A DNA stretch of 35,989 nt from Hyphomicrobiales bacterium (GTDB lineage Bacteria; Pseudomonadota; Alphaproteobacteria; Rhizobiales; Rhodomicrobiaceae): positions 1-35,989 of the forward strand of contig JAHQVI010000093.1 of NCBI GenBank assembly GCA_019634405.1, in the 5' to 3' direction. The notes beneath the pieces were generated by a model. The model did not search any database. It worked only from the letters and a program-made list of their open reading frames with translations, and had not been told where the DNA came from. Made by a program: the position numbers and the translations under genes. How positions within the stretch are numbered: the stretch's first letter is position 1; every line of letters begins with the position of its first letter. Of this stretch, positions 1 to 9,546 are shown one piece after another.

Positions 1-606
1 AAGAACGATCTCATCAACTGGCTCGCTCCGCCAAAACGCGGCCCCTACGCCCTTCTTGATGTCGCAGGCGGCACGGGCGACGTGTCCAGGCGTTTTCTCG
101 ATGCGACCGGACCTGAAGCAAGCGCCACGATCTGCGATATCAGCGCGGAAATGCTCGATGTCGGCCGCTCCCGGCTTGCCGCGAGTTTTGGCGACCGTAT
201 CAGCTTTGTCGAGGACAACGCCGAAGCGCTCCCCTTCCCTGACAAGAGTTTCGACGCCTATACGATCGCGTTCGGCATACGCAATGTCACGCATATCGAC
301 AAGGCCCTATCGGAAGCCCACCGCGTCCTGAAGCGCGGCGGGCGTTTCATCTGTCTCGAATTTTCCCATGTCACCAGCCCGATCATCGACAAGGTCTATG
401 ACGCCTTTTCGTTCAATGTCATTCCGCGCATCGGCGAACTGGTCACAAAGGATGCAGAATCCTATCGCTATCTCGTTGAGAGCATCCGGAAGTTCCCTGA
501 TCAGGACAGCTTTGCCGGGATGATCAGTGGCGCTGGTTTTGAGCGTGTGCAATATCGCAATCTCAGCAGCGGCATCGCCGCCTTGCATTCCGGCTGGCGC
601 ATCTAG
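1..606 (+). CDS. ubiE: Ubiquinone/menaquinone C-methyltransferase UbiE, 5' truncated by window edge
   Basis: Frame 1 is open from base 1 ([32 protein letters not shown]...), with SAM motif [22 protein letters not shown], and C-terminus [12 protein letters not shown] typical of UbiE. Confidence 0.95.
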   Translation, partial: KNDLINWLAPPKRGPYALLDVAGGTGDVSRRFLDATGPEASATICDISAEMLDVGRSRLAASFGDRISFVEDNAEALPFPDKSFDAYTIAFGIRNVTHIDKALSEAHRVLKRGGRFICLEFSHVTSPIIDKVYDAFSFNVIPRIGELVTKDAESYRYLVESIRKFPDQDSFAGMISGAGFERVQYRNLSSGIAALHSGWRI

Positions 607-753
607 CTGTCACCTGTTCACACACGCATGGCGGCGTTCACTATGCACCTCCGATTCCACTTGGTCAGGAATAAGGGCAAATTCGCTGTGGCATATGGCG
701 CTTTTTGACAGATTCGGGCTCAATCTTAACGATTGGCTTGCTATAAGGCATCC

Positions 754-2322
754 ATGTTCAGCGCGTTGATCAATCTGTTCAGGCTTGCGCGGGCGGGCGT
801 CATGCTTGCCTGGCATGGCGTGCATTTTCTGCCCGATGGTCCGGAGACGCCTGCCCCTGCGCGTCTGCTCAGACGTCTGCTATCGCCGCTCAAGGCGCGC
901 AAGAGCCAGCCGGACCGCCTCTCCAACGCATTGGTAGCTCTTGGCCCCAGCTATATCAAGCTTGGCCAGTTCCTTGCGACAAGGCGCGACACGATAGGAG
1001 CCGAACTCGCCAACGACCTGGCCCAGCTCCAGGACCAGTTGCCGCCCTTTCCCATGGAAGAAGCGAAAAAGGCGATCCGTGAAGCGCTTGGCAAAAATGC
1101 GGATGACATCTTCATCCATCTGAGCGAACCGATCGCGGCGGCTTCAATAGCGCAGGTTCACAGGGCGCGCATCCGCGATACGGATGGAACGGAGCGCGAT
1201 GTCGCCGTCAAGATCCTGCGGCCCAATATTGAGAAACGATTCCGCCGCGATCTGGAAAGTTTCTATTTTGCCGCCCGCCTGATCGAGTTCGTTCACAAGC
1301 CGTCTCGCCGCCTGCGCCCCATCGCCGTTGTCGATACGCTGGCGGAGTGGACGCGTCTGGAAATGGACCTGCGCCTTGAAGCCGCCGCCATGTCCGAAAT
1401 GTCGGAAAACACCGAACGTGCTGGCGACCCGGCTTTCCGTATACCGAAAGTCGATTGGGAACACACCTCCGCACGCGTCATGACGGTGGAATGGGTGGAC
1501 GCCATTCCGATCGCCAACCTCACCGCAATCGAGCGCGCCGGGATCGACCGCGAGGCGCTGGGCAACCATGTCATTCGCTCATTCCTGCGTCACGCCATGC
1601 GCGACGGATTTTTCCATGCCGACATGCATCAGGGCAATCTGTTCGTGGATCCGGACGGCACGCTTGTTCCTGTCGATTTCGGGATAATGGGAAGACTTGG
1701 CCCGAAGGAGAAGCGCTTCCTTGCGGAGATCCTTTACGGCTTCATTATGCGCGACTATTTGCGCTCGGCCCGGATGCATCTGGAGGCTGGTTACGTTCCC
1801 CCGCATTACAGCGTCGAAGCCTTCGCGCAGGCATTACGCTCGATCGGCGAACCGATAAAAGATCGGACGGCTGATGATATTTCGATGGCAAAACTTTTAA
1901 GTCAGTTATTTGAAATTACAGAACTTTTTGACATGAAAACTCGACCAGAACTGCTTCTGTTGCAGAAAACAATGGTCGCGGTTGAGGGCGTTGCGCGCAT
2001 GCTCGATCCGAAGCTGAACATGTGGACCGCCGCCGAACCTGTCGTCAAAAGCTGGATGGAAGAACAGATCGGCCCGCGCGCCAGGCTGAACGAAGCCGTG
2101 GATGGCCTGACTGCGCTCGCGAGTCTCGTCAAAGATGCGCCCAAGCTCGCCGAACAGGCGCGCCGGATCAGCGCCGCGGTCGACGAAAATGAAAGCAATG
2201 CCGGATTGCAGCTTTACGCCGGCGCAAGCGGGCCGCATGATAGTCATGAGCGAGCGATCAGAAGCGCGCTCTGGGTCGGCGCGATAGCCCTTGCAGCCAT
2301 CGCGGTCAAATTGTGGGTGTGA
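754..2322 (+). CDS. ubiB: UbiB, ABC1/ADCK atypical kinase family protein for ubiquinone biosynthesis
   Basis: LGPSYIKLGQFLATRRD, SIAQVHRAR, FFHADMHQGNLFVDPDGTLVPVDFGIMGRL motifs; ATG at 754 preferred over the TTG at 733; follows ubiE. Confidence 0.95.
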   Translation: MFSALINLFRLARAGVMLAWHGVHFLPDGPETPAPARLLRRLLSPLKARKSQPDRLSNALVALGPSYIKLGQFLATRRDTIGAELANDLAQLQDQLPPFPMEEAKKAIREALGKNADDIFIHLSEPIAAASIAQVHRARIRDTDGTERDVAVKILRPNIEKRFRRDLESFYFAARLIEFVHKPSRRLRPIAVVDTLAEWTRLEMDLRLEAAAMSEMSENTERAGDPAFRIPKVDWEHTSARVMTVEWVDAIPIANLTAIERAGIDREALGNHVIRSFLRHAMRDGFFHADMHQGNLFVDPDGTLVPVDFGIMGRLGPKEKRFLAEILYGFIMRDYLRSARMHLEAGYVPPHYSVEAFAQALRSIGEPIKDRTADDISMAKLLSQLFEITELFDMKTRPELLLLQKTMVAVEGVARMLDPKLNMWTAAEPVVKSWMEEQIGPRARLNEAVDGLTALASLVKDAPKLAEQARRISAAVDENESNAGLQLYAGASGPHDSHERAIRSALWVGAIALAAIAVKLWV

Positions 2323-2625
2323 ACCTGGCGTGCTAGCCTTGCGTAGAAATCACTCACAAGCCTCTATTTTAATTGAAAATTTTTTGCTCAATTCGCCAAC
2401 GGATCATTTTTCTTAACCTTGTGGAAGCATCCGCAACCGCCGTTTCTCCAAGCCGCGCAAGGTTTTTCGCAACGGAAAGTGCATGCAACGCGCCCGGCAT
2501 TCGTTAAACGGAGCGCTAAAACTTCTCAACATTGCTGAAGCGATTGTTAAACATAATCGAAGATAAAGAGGCTGCTATTTAGCACTTCCGAGGTTTCATC
2601 CGTATTCGGCTGTCAGACCCGGACA

Positions 2626-3048
2626 ATGACCAACAACGTAGAGAACGGGAACAGAATAATGCAGTCTAAAACTTCCTCCGCGAAAAACTCGCACGAAATC
2701 AAAAACACGGCATTCGCGTTCGGCGTCTATGGCGCAAACTCCAAGCGCATAGCTGACGTCTCCGTCACTGACAAGGGCCTGGTCTGGAACAATGGCAAGA
2801 GCAGCAAAGACGTCGTCGTCAAATGGGAAGCGTTCGTTGAATTCATGCAGTCGCAGATCCCTGCCCCGGTAAAAAAGGCGGCTCCTTCAAAAGCCAGGTC
2901 AGCCGCTCCCAAAGCCAAGGCTCCGGCCGCGGCCAGCAAGACGAAGAAAGCCGCCAAATCCACTACAAATAGCGTAAAGCGCGCCGTTACCAAGAAAACG
3001 CCGGCCAAGGCCGCAGCAGTCAAAGCTTCAGGAAATACCGTACACTGA
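2626..3048 (+). CDS. Small basic protein with Lys/Ala/Pro-rich histone H1-like C-terminal tail
   Basis: 140 aa ORF; N-terminal half of mixed composition, C-terminal half PVKKAAPSKARSAAPKAKAPAAASKTKKAAKSTTNSVKRAVTKKTPAKAAAVKA. Confidence 0.75.
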   Translation: MTNNVENGNRIMQSKTSSAKNSHEIKNTAFAFGVYGANSKRIADVSVTDKGLVWNNGKSSKDVVVKWEAFVEFMQSQIPAPVKKAAPSKARSAAPKAKAPAAASKTKKAAKSTTNSVKRAVTKKTPAKAAAVKASGNTVH

Positions 3049-3116
3049 TTTTATTCATAGTACAGAGTTCAAGGGAGTATTTGCGTGTGTTACCACTTTC
3101 AAAAAAGGTGGACGGA

Positions 3117-3158
3117 TTAGAGCGGCGGCTTTTGCATGGACGGGAAGCGCCGCTCTAA
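3117..3158. terminator. Candidate terminator/hairpin between the convergent histone-like gene and metH
   Basis: Perfect 11-bp inverted repeat TTAGAGCGGCG (3117-3127) / CGCCGCTCTAA (3148-3158) in the convergent intergenic gap; weak U-tract. Confidence 0.4.
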
Positions 3159-3217
3159 CTTATTGTATGGCAGTCGGAATTATCTGAAACCTTGCGTTCC
3201 CTGCCTTACGCGCTCTG

Positions 3218-4285
3218 CTAGGCGTGTACGAACGGTTCAAGCCCTGACAGCCGCATCTTCCGCTCAACTTTGGCTAGCTTGCGCGGCGAATATTTCGACA
3301 TCTGCGTGTGAAGCGCGGTGATATGCTCCGGCGTCGAGCCACAGCAACCGCCTACGAGATTGACCAGCCCGTCCTTCGCCCAGCTCTCCATCTTTCCAGC
3401 CATCTGCCCGGGCGTCTCGTCATACTCACCCATCTCGTTGGGCAAGCCCGCATTCGGATAAGCCGAGACATAACACTCGGCAAGCGCTGCGATTTCCGCG
3501 ACGGCAGGGCGAAGATGCTCCGCCCCGAACGAGCAGTTCAGACCGATCGAGAATGGCCGCAAATGGCGCATCGAATACCAGAACGCCTCCGGCGTCTGAC
3601 CGGACAGATTACGGCCGGACATGTCGGTAATCGTTCCCGATATCATTAACGGCAGCGAGCGGCCCATCGCTTCATAGGTTTCCAGAACCGCATAGCCGGC
3701 GGCCTTGGCGTTCAGCGTATCGAAAATCGTCTCGATCATGATCGCATCGGCGCCGCCATCCATGAGCCCGCGCGTCTGCTCGCTATAGGCCTTCACCAGC
3801 TCCTCGAACGTCACATTGCGGAAACCGGGATTATTGACATCCGGCGAGAGCGACGCCGTGCGGTTGGTCGGCCCGATGGCGCCAGCGACGAAGCGCGGGC
3901 GATCGGGCGTTTGCGCTGTGACCTTATCCGCAGCCTCGCGCGCGAGCTGTGCGCCAACCAGATTGATCTCGTAGCTGAGGTCCTCCATGCCGTAATCGGC
4001 CATCGAAATGAACTGCGCATTGAAGGTGTTCGTCTCAATGATGTCGGAGCCGGCTTCGAGATAGGCTACGTGGATATCGCGAATGATATCCGGCTGGGTC
4101 AAAACCAGAAGGTCGTTATTGCCCTTCAGATCCGATTGCCAGTCGGCAAAACGCTCACCGCGATATTCGGCTTCGCCCAGCTTGTGACGCTGAATCATCG
4201 TTCCCATTGCGCCATCGAGGAACAGGATGCGTTCGTTGGCGGCAGCCGTCAGGGCTTGCAAGGGATCGAGTCCTGTTGTCGTCAT
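3218..4285 (-). CDS. metH: Methionine synthase homocysteine-methyltransferase module (split MetH, N-terminal part)
   Basis: [57 protein letters not shown] (zinc-binding motif); ends at LSGLEPF. Confidence 0.93.
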   Translation of the reverse strand: MTTTGLDPLQALTAAANERILFLDGAMGTMIQRHKLGEAEYRGERFADWQSDLKGNNDLLVLTQPDIIRDIHVAYLEAGSDIIETNTFNAQFISMADYGMEDLSYEINLVGAQLAREAADKVTAQTPDRPRFVAGAIGPTNRTASLSPDVNNPGFRNVTFEELVKAYSEQTRGLMDGGADAIMIETIFDTLNAKAAGYAVLETYEAMGRSLPLMISGTITDMSGRNLSGQTPEAFWYSMRHLRPFSIGLNCSFGAEHLRPAVAEIAALAECYVSAYPNAGLPNEMGEYDETPGQMAGKMESWAKDGLVNLVGGCCGSTPEHITALHTQMSKYSPRKLAKVERKMRLSGLEPFVHA

Positions 4286-4324
4286 CGGCGTGTCTTTCTG
4301 TGTACGGCCATTAAAGGCGCAGTC

Positions 4325-5248
4325 TCAGGCGGCTTGCGGTTCACGATCCTCAGCATACGGAGAAATGCCTAAACATCGGCACATAGCGAAAACCAGATTC
4401 GCCCGATTCAGCGTGTAGAAATGAAAATCGTCGATGCCCTGCTCCGCCAGCCCCATGACCTGCTCCGCGGCGACAACGGCTGCGAGGAGGTGCGACGTCT
4501 CGGTATCATTTTCGAGTCCGTCGAAACGCTCGGCGATGGCCGCCGGGATGGTTGCGCCGCACTGCTTTGCGAAACGCGCGACCTGAGGAAAACTGTGGAT
4601 CGGGATGATGCCCGGCACAATCGGCGCGCTGACGCCAGCGGCGCGAACGCGGTCGACAAAGCGGAAGTAATGATCATTGTCGAAGAAGAACTGTGTGATC
4701 GCGCGCGTGGCGCCAGTGTCGATCTTGGCTTTCAGATTGTCGATATCCGCTTCGACCGAAACAGAATCAGGATGCTTTTCCGGATAGGCCGCAACCGAGA
4801 TTTCGAAATCGCCGATCTCGCGGATACCGGCTGTAAGATCGCATGCATTCCGATAACCGTCCGGATGCGGAACGTAAGGCGTACCTGCGCCTTCCTGCGC
4901 ATCGCCGCGCAGGGCAACGATATGACGAACGCCTGCATCTCGATAGGAGCGAATAACCGTATTGACCTCATCGCGGCTTGCCGCAACGCAGGTCAGATGG
5001 GCAGCAGGCAAGAGATCTGTTTCATTTACGATGCGCGCAACCGTTGCGTGTGTGCGCTCGCGCGTCGACCCGCCCGCGCCATAAGTAACCGAAACGAAGC
5101 TCGGCTGAAGCGGCGCAAGCTTTTCGATCGCGCTCCAAAGGTTGTTTTCCATCTTTGCGGTTTTGGGCGGGAAAAACTCGAAGGAAATCTTGATATCCCT
5201 GTCCCCCGACCCAGTTGCCCGGCCGGTCTGCCCCGCAATTCCCGTCAT
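4325..5248 (-). CDS. metF: 5,10-methylenetetrahydrofolate reductase
   Basis: KISFEFFPPKTAKMENNLW, FVSVTYGAGGSTRERT, HIVALRGDAQ, ITQFFFDNDHYFRF, PGIIPI, FHFYTLNRANL. Confidence 0.95.
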   Translation of the reverse strand: MTGIAGQTGRATGSGDRDIKISFEFFPPKTAKMENNLWSAIEKLAPLQPSFVSVTYGAGGSTRERTHATVARIVNETDLLPAAHLTCVAASRDEVNTVIRSYRDAGVRHIVALRGDAQEGAGTPYVPHPDGYRNACDLTAGIREIGDFEISVAAYPEKHPDSVSVEADIDNLKAKIDTGATRAITQFFFDNDHYFRFVDRVRAAGVSAPIVPGIIPIHSFPQVARFAKQCGATIPAAIAERFDGLENDTETSHLLAAVVAAEQVMGLAEQGIDDFHFYTLNRANLVFAMCRCLGISPYAEDREPQAA

Positions 5249-5251
5249 ATT

Positions 5252-6298
5252 TCACCCCTCCGCCGCAAGTTCTTCATTGTCTTCGTTCCCAGCATGATCA
5301 TCCGTGTTCTGCACGAGCTGGAGCGCTTTCACGCCCAGCCAGAGCGAAACTGTCAGCTTTCCGTCACTTTCAAACGGAGGACGGATCGCCTGATAGTGCG
5401 TACAACGCATTCCATTCTGACGCATCCACACCTCAACCGTCTCCTGTTCAAAACCGAGCCGCCTATGTGCATAGTTCTCGCGCATTTCTTCAAGATCGTG
5501 AGCCGCGAAATCTGCGATCAGCAAACGTCCCGATGGTTTCAGGAGCCGCGCAGCCTCGGCAATGGCGGCAGCCGGATCATCCAGAAAATGCAGCACCTGA
5601 TGGATCACAACCGCATCTGCATTGCCGTCTTGAATTCCCAGATTCGCAATGTCGCCAAGCCGGACCTGAGCATTGCCGACGCCGCCGGCATCGAGGCGCG
5701 CCCGCGCATGGGCCAGCATTTCGCGATTAATGTCGTAGCCCGTAAGCGTCTCGGCACTCTCCGCAAACAGTTCCAGAATGCGTCCAGTCCCGGTCCCAAG
5801 ATCGACAAGATACTGGAAAGGCCCTTTCCCCATCGCGGAGAGCATAGCTGCTTCGACCGCTTCCTCCGGGGCGTGGAACGAGCGTATCTTATCCCAAGCA
5901 TCCGCATGGATTTCGAAATAAGCCTGAGCAGCGCGTGTCTTTTCCTCACGCAAGGCGTCGGCGCGGGCCAGATCGCGGGCAAATTGCGTGTCGCATTTAT
6001 CCAGCGCGTCAAGCAGCGGCGCAAAAAGCCGTGCATTCGGACTGCGATCCGACAGGCGATAGTAAACCGCGCTTCCTTCCTGAAATCTTACAATCAACCC
6101 CGCATCCGCCAGAAGTTTGAGATGACGACTGAGGCGCGGCTGGCTTTGCCCAAGGATCTGCGTGAGATCTTTGACATTATATTCGGCCTGGGCGAGCAGA
6201 AGCAGCAAGCGTAGCCGTGTCGGCTCGCCCGCAGCTCGAAGGATATCCACCAAGATCGCTGAAGGGACAGCGAGTGTCATGCGCTGCCTCTTGTCCAT
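5252..6298 (-). CDS. ArsR-family HTH fused to SAM-dependent methyltransferase, likely methionine-pathway regulator
   Basis: N-terminal wHTH (EPTRLRLLLLLAQAEYNVKDLTQILGQSQPRLSRHLKLLADAGLIVRFQEGSAVYYRL) plus methyltransferase domain (LVDLGTGTGRILELFAE...GYDINREML); heads the metF-metH operon. True start may be the internal Met at 6280. Confidence 0.9.
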   Translation of the reverse strand: MDKRQRMTLAVPSAILVDILRAAGEPTRLRLLLLLAQAEYNVKDLTQILGQSQPRLSRHLKLLADAGLIVRFQEGSAVYYRLSDRSPNARLFAPLLDALDKCDTQFARDLARADALREEKTRAAQAYFEIHADAWDKIRSFHAPEEAVEAAMLSAMGKGPFQYLVDLGTGTGRILELFAESAETLTGYDINREMLAHARARLDAGGVGNAQVRLGDIANLGIQDGNADAVVIHQVLHFLDDPAAAIAEAARLLKPSGRLLIADFAAHDLEEMRENYAHRRLGFEQETVEVWMRQNGMRCTHYQAIRPPFESDGKLTVSLWLGVKALQLVQNTDDHAGNEDNEELAAEG

Positions 6299-6316
6299 AT
6301 AAACATATCTTTATAT
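6297..6316. promoter_or_regulatory. Candidate operator for the ArsR-methyltransferase regulator
   Basis: Near-perfect palindrome ATATAAACAT|ATCTTTATAT (half-sites match 9/10) at the 5' end of the regulator gene. Confidence 0.5.
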
Positions 6317-6365
6317 CCTTTTGAAAATGACAAAAGTCAAGCATGGATCAACGCAATTCACCGAG

Positions 6366-6380
6366 TTAACGCTCGGTTAA
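6366..6380. promoter_or_regulatory. Candidate CtrA binding site (TTAA-N7-TTAA) upstream of ccrM
   Basis: TTAACGCTCGGTTAA read directly, about 125 bp before the ccrM ATG. Confidence 0.6.
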
Positions 6381-6483
6381 CCAATCTTCCATAATTCTAA
6401 ATGACAGCCTTGAGTTGTAGGATTTGAGAGCGGCCCGGCTATCACGGGCGCTGCAAAGCCGCTATGAATAGATGTTCAAGTAG

Positions 6484-7614
<1,131 letters not shown>

Positions 7615-7683
7615 AGTCAGGGCAGCATTTCAGAGGAGATATGCTGCCAATAGTCCGTATCGCCTGATAGGTATCACTGCCAA

Positions 7684-7959
7684 TCAGGCGATTGCTTTTA
7701 CCGATTCCGGCTCCGTTTCGTCAGCATGGCCGCACGTATTGCGCGCGCGGCGCATATTCACGGCGCTGAAGGCGCCGCAATTGGAGCAAACGAGATATCG
7801 CTCAAGCCCCTTGGCCGGTCCCCAGCCATATTCCACGTCACGTACTTTCAAAGCTGGTACGCCGCAATCGGGACAATCGACCTTTTCAGCGGAATTCACC
7901 GCCAGCCTTTGAGCCGCCCCGATCCATTCAGCGAGGTTTTTGCTTCCTACCGCGCTCAT
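7684..7959 (-). CDS. Small zinc-ribbon-like hypothetical protein
   Basis: 91 aa with paired cysteines CPDCGVPAL...CSNCGAF. Confidence 0.6.
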   Translation of the reverse strand: MSAVGSKNLAEWIGAAQRLAVNSAEKVDCPDCGVPALKVRDVEYGWGPAKGLERYLVCSNCGAFSAVNMRRARNTCGHADETEPESVKAIA

Positions 7960-8224
7960 TTAGACCTCCTTTCCTGTAGTCATCTCATGTTTGATGTCTG
8001 CACATCAAATCACATCAGTTGCAGTTTCAATATCATACTCGCATAAGTAGGCTATTAACATCAGAAAATTACTAACGACCATCGTAAAAGCTGAAGAATC
8101 CTTCCTTTTTTGACGATAACACTCAACACTGCTTTTATCTGTGATAATTTTACACTCTAATGGTAAAACTACGTATACAATATATTTTTGGTAAACATGA
8201 ACTGATTCGCATTTAATCATGTAC

Positions 8225-8254
8225 TTGACCTGCGGGCTCATGATTGCCTTATTA
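8225..8254 (+). promoter_or_regulatory. Putative sigma-70-type promoter of rnpB
   Basis: TTGACC (8225-8230) and AT-rich -10-like TTATTA (8249-8254), just upstream of the RNA start near 8261. Confidence 0.5.
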
Positions 8255-8260
8255 GCAAAA

Positions 8261-8648
<388 letters not shown>

Positions 8649-8655
8649 CCGACAA

Positions 8656-9546
8656 CTAAGGCGCAGGCGCGATATTTATAGTGATTTCATCCTCATACAG
8701 ACCTGCGCGTTTTGCGACGACATCGCCGATACGAAATTCAATCGCGAAGGATTGCCCCCCAATCCCGCCGCGCTCATAAGGACCTCCCTTGAATGGCAGC
8801 TTTAACCGGCTTCCATTCAGATCGAGATCATATTCAACCCGCCAATGCTGATAGGGTGGCTCCAGCGCCAGCGCCCCGCCATGAAGCGAAGTTATCTCAA
8901 GCAGAAAGCTGCGATTGGCGCGCGCTTCGATCACGACGCGGCGGCTCATGCCTTCGGCAAGTTCGCCGAAATCGACCGTCTTGCTCAGTCCCGCGCCCGC
9001 AATATTAACGCCGAGATGATCATCCACGCTGCATAGAAGCGGCAACTGGACCGTGCGCAGAGCAGCTGCAGCAGCTCCCTCATCGTCAGTAGGCGTCAAT
9101 ACCAGATCAATGCTGGTCCGAAACTGGCCTGGCGAGAGAAATTGCCCTTCCGGCAGGCTGTAGATCAACTCCAGCCTTTGCGCTTCCGCCGGGTTCAGCA
9201 TGCGGCTGATAATCTGGCCCTGTGTCCCGGGCGCAGAATCGCTATCAGCCAACACAGTCCCGTCAGCAGCCGCAATCCCAAAACCGAATGCGTGGCTGGC
9301 CGAGATCGCCTTGAACTGAACCCGGTATTGGCAGGCCTGGCTGCCAGTATTTTCGATTGTAACCGCGAATGCTCTCCGCTGCGCAACCGGATGGAACGGA
9401 TTATAATTTGCAATAGCCTCGTCGATGGCGGCAATACGCCCGAGACACGTCTGCGCAGCCGCCATGTTGGTGCCGCTGGCAAGTCCGTATAAAAGCATGG
9501 CTACCAATGCAATGAATTGGCGTTTCAAGAAAGACGGCGGTGTCAT
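8656..9546 (-). CDS. Spore coat protein U-like putative tip subunit of an archaic chaperone-usher pilus
   Basis: Signal peptide; SCPU-like C-terminus RAGLYEDEITINIAPAP; ATGA overlap with the usher gene. Confidence 0.72.
   Translation of the reverse strand: MTPPSFLKRQFIALVAMLLYGLASGTNMAAAQTCLGRIAAIDEAIANYNPFHPVAQRRAFAVTIENTGSQACQYRVQFKAISASHAFGFGIAAADGTVLADSDSAPGTQGQIISRMLNPAEAQRLELIYSLPEGQFLSPGQFRTSIDLVLTPTDDEGAAAAALRTVQLPLLCSVDDHLGVNIAGAGLSKTVDFGELAEGMSRRVVIEARANRSFLLEITSLHGGALALEPPYQHWRVEYDLDLNGSRLKLPFKGGPYERGGIGGQSFAIEFRIGDVVAKRAGLYEDEITINIAPAP

Noticed and set aside
4421-6214. 597-aa plus-strand ORF
   Set aside because: Antisense to clearly coding metF and the ArsR-methyltransferase gene; Arg/His-rich low-plausibility translation typical of high-GC shadow ORFs.
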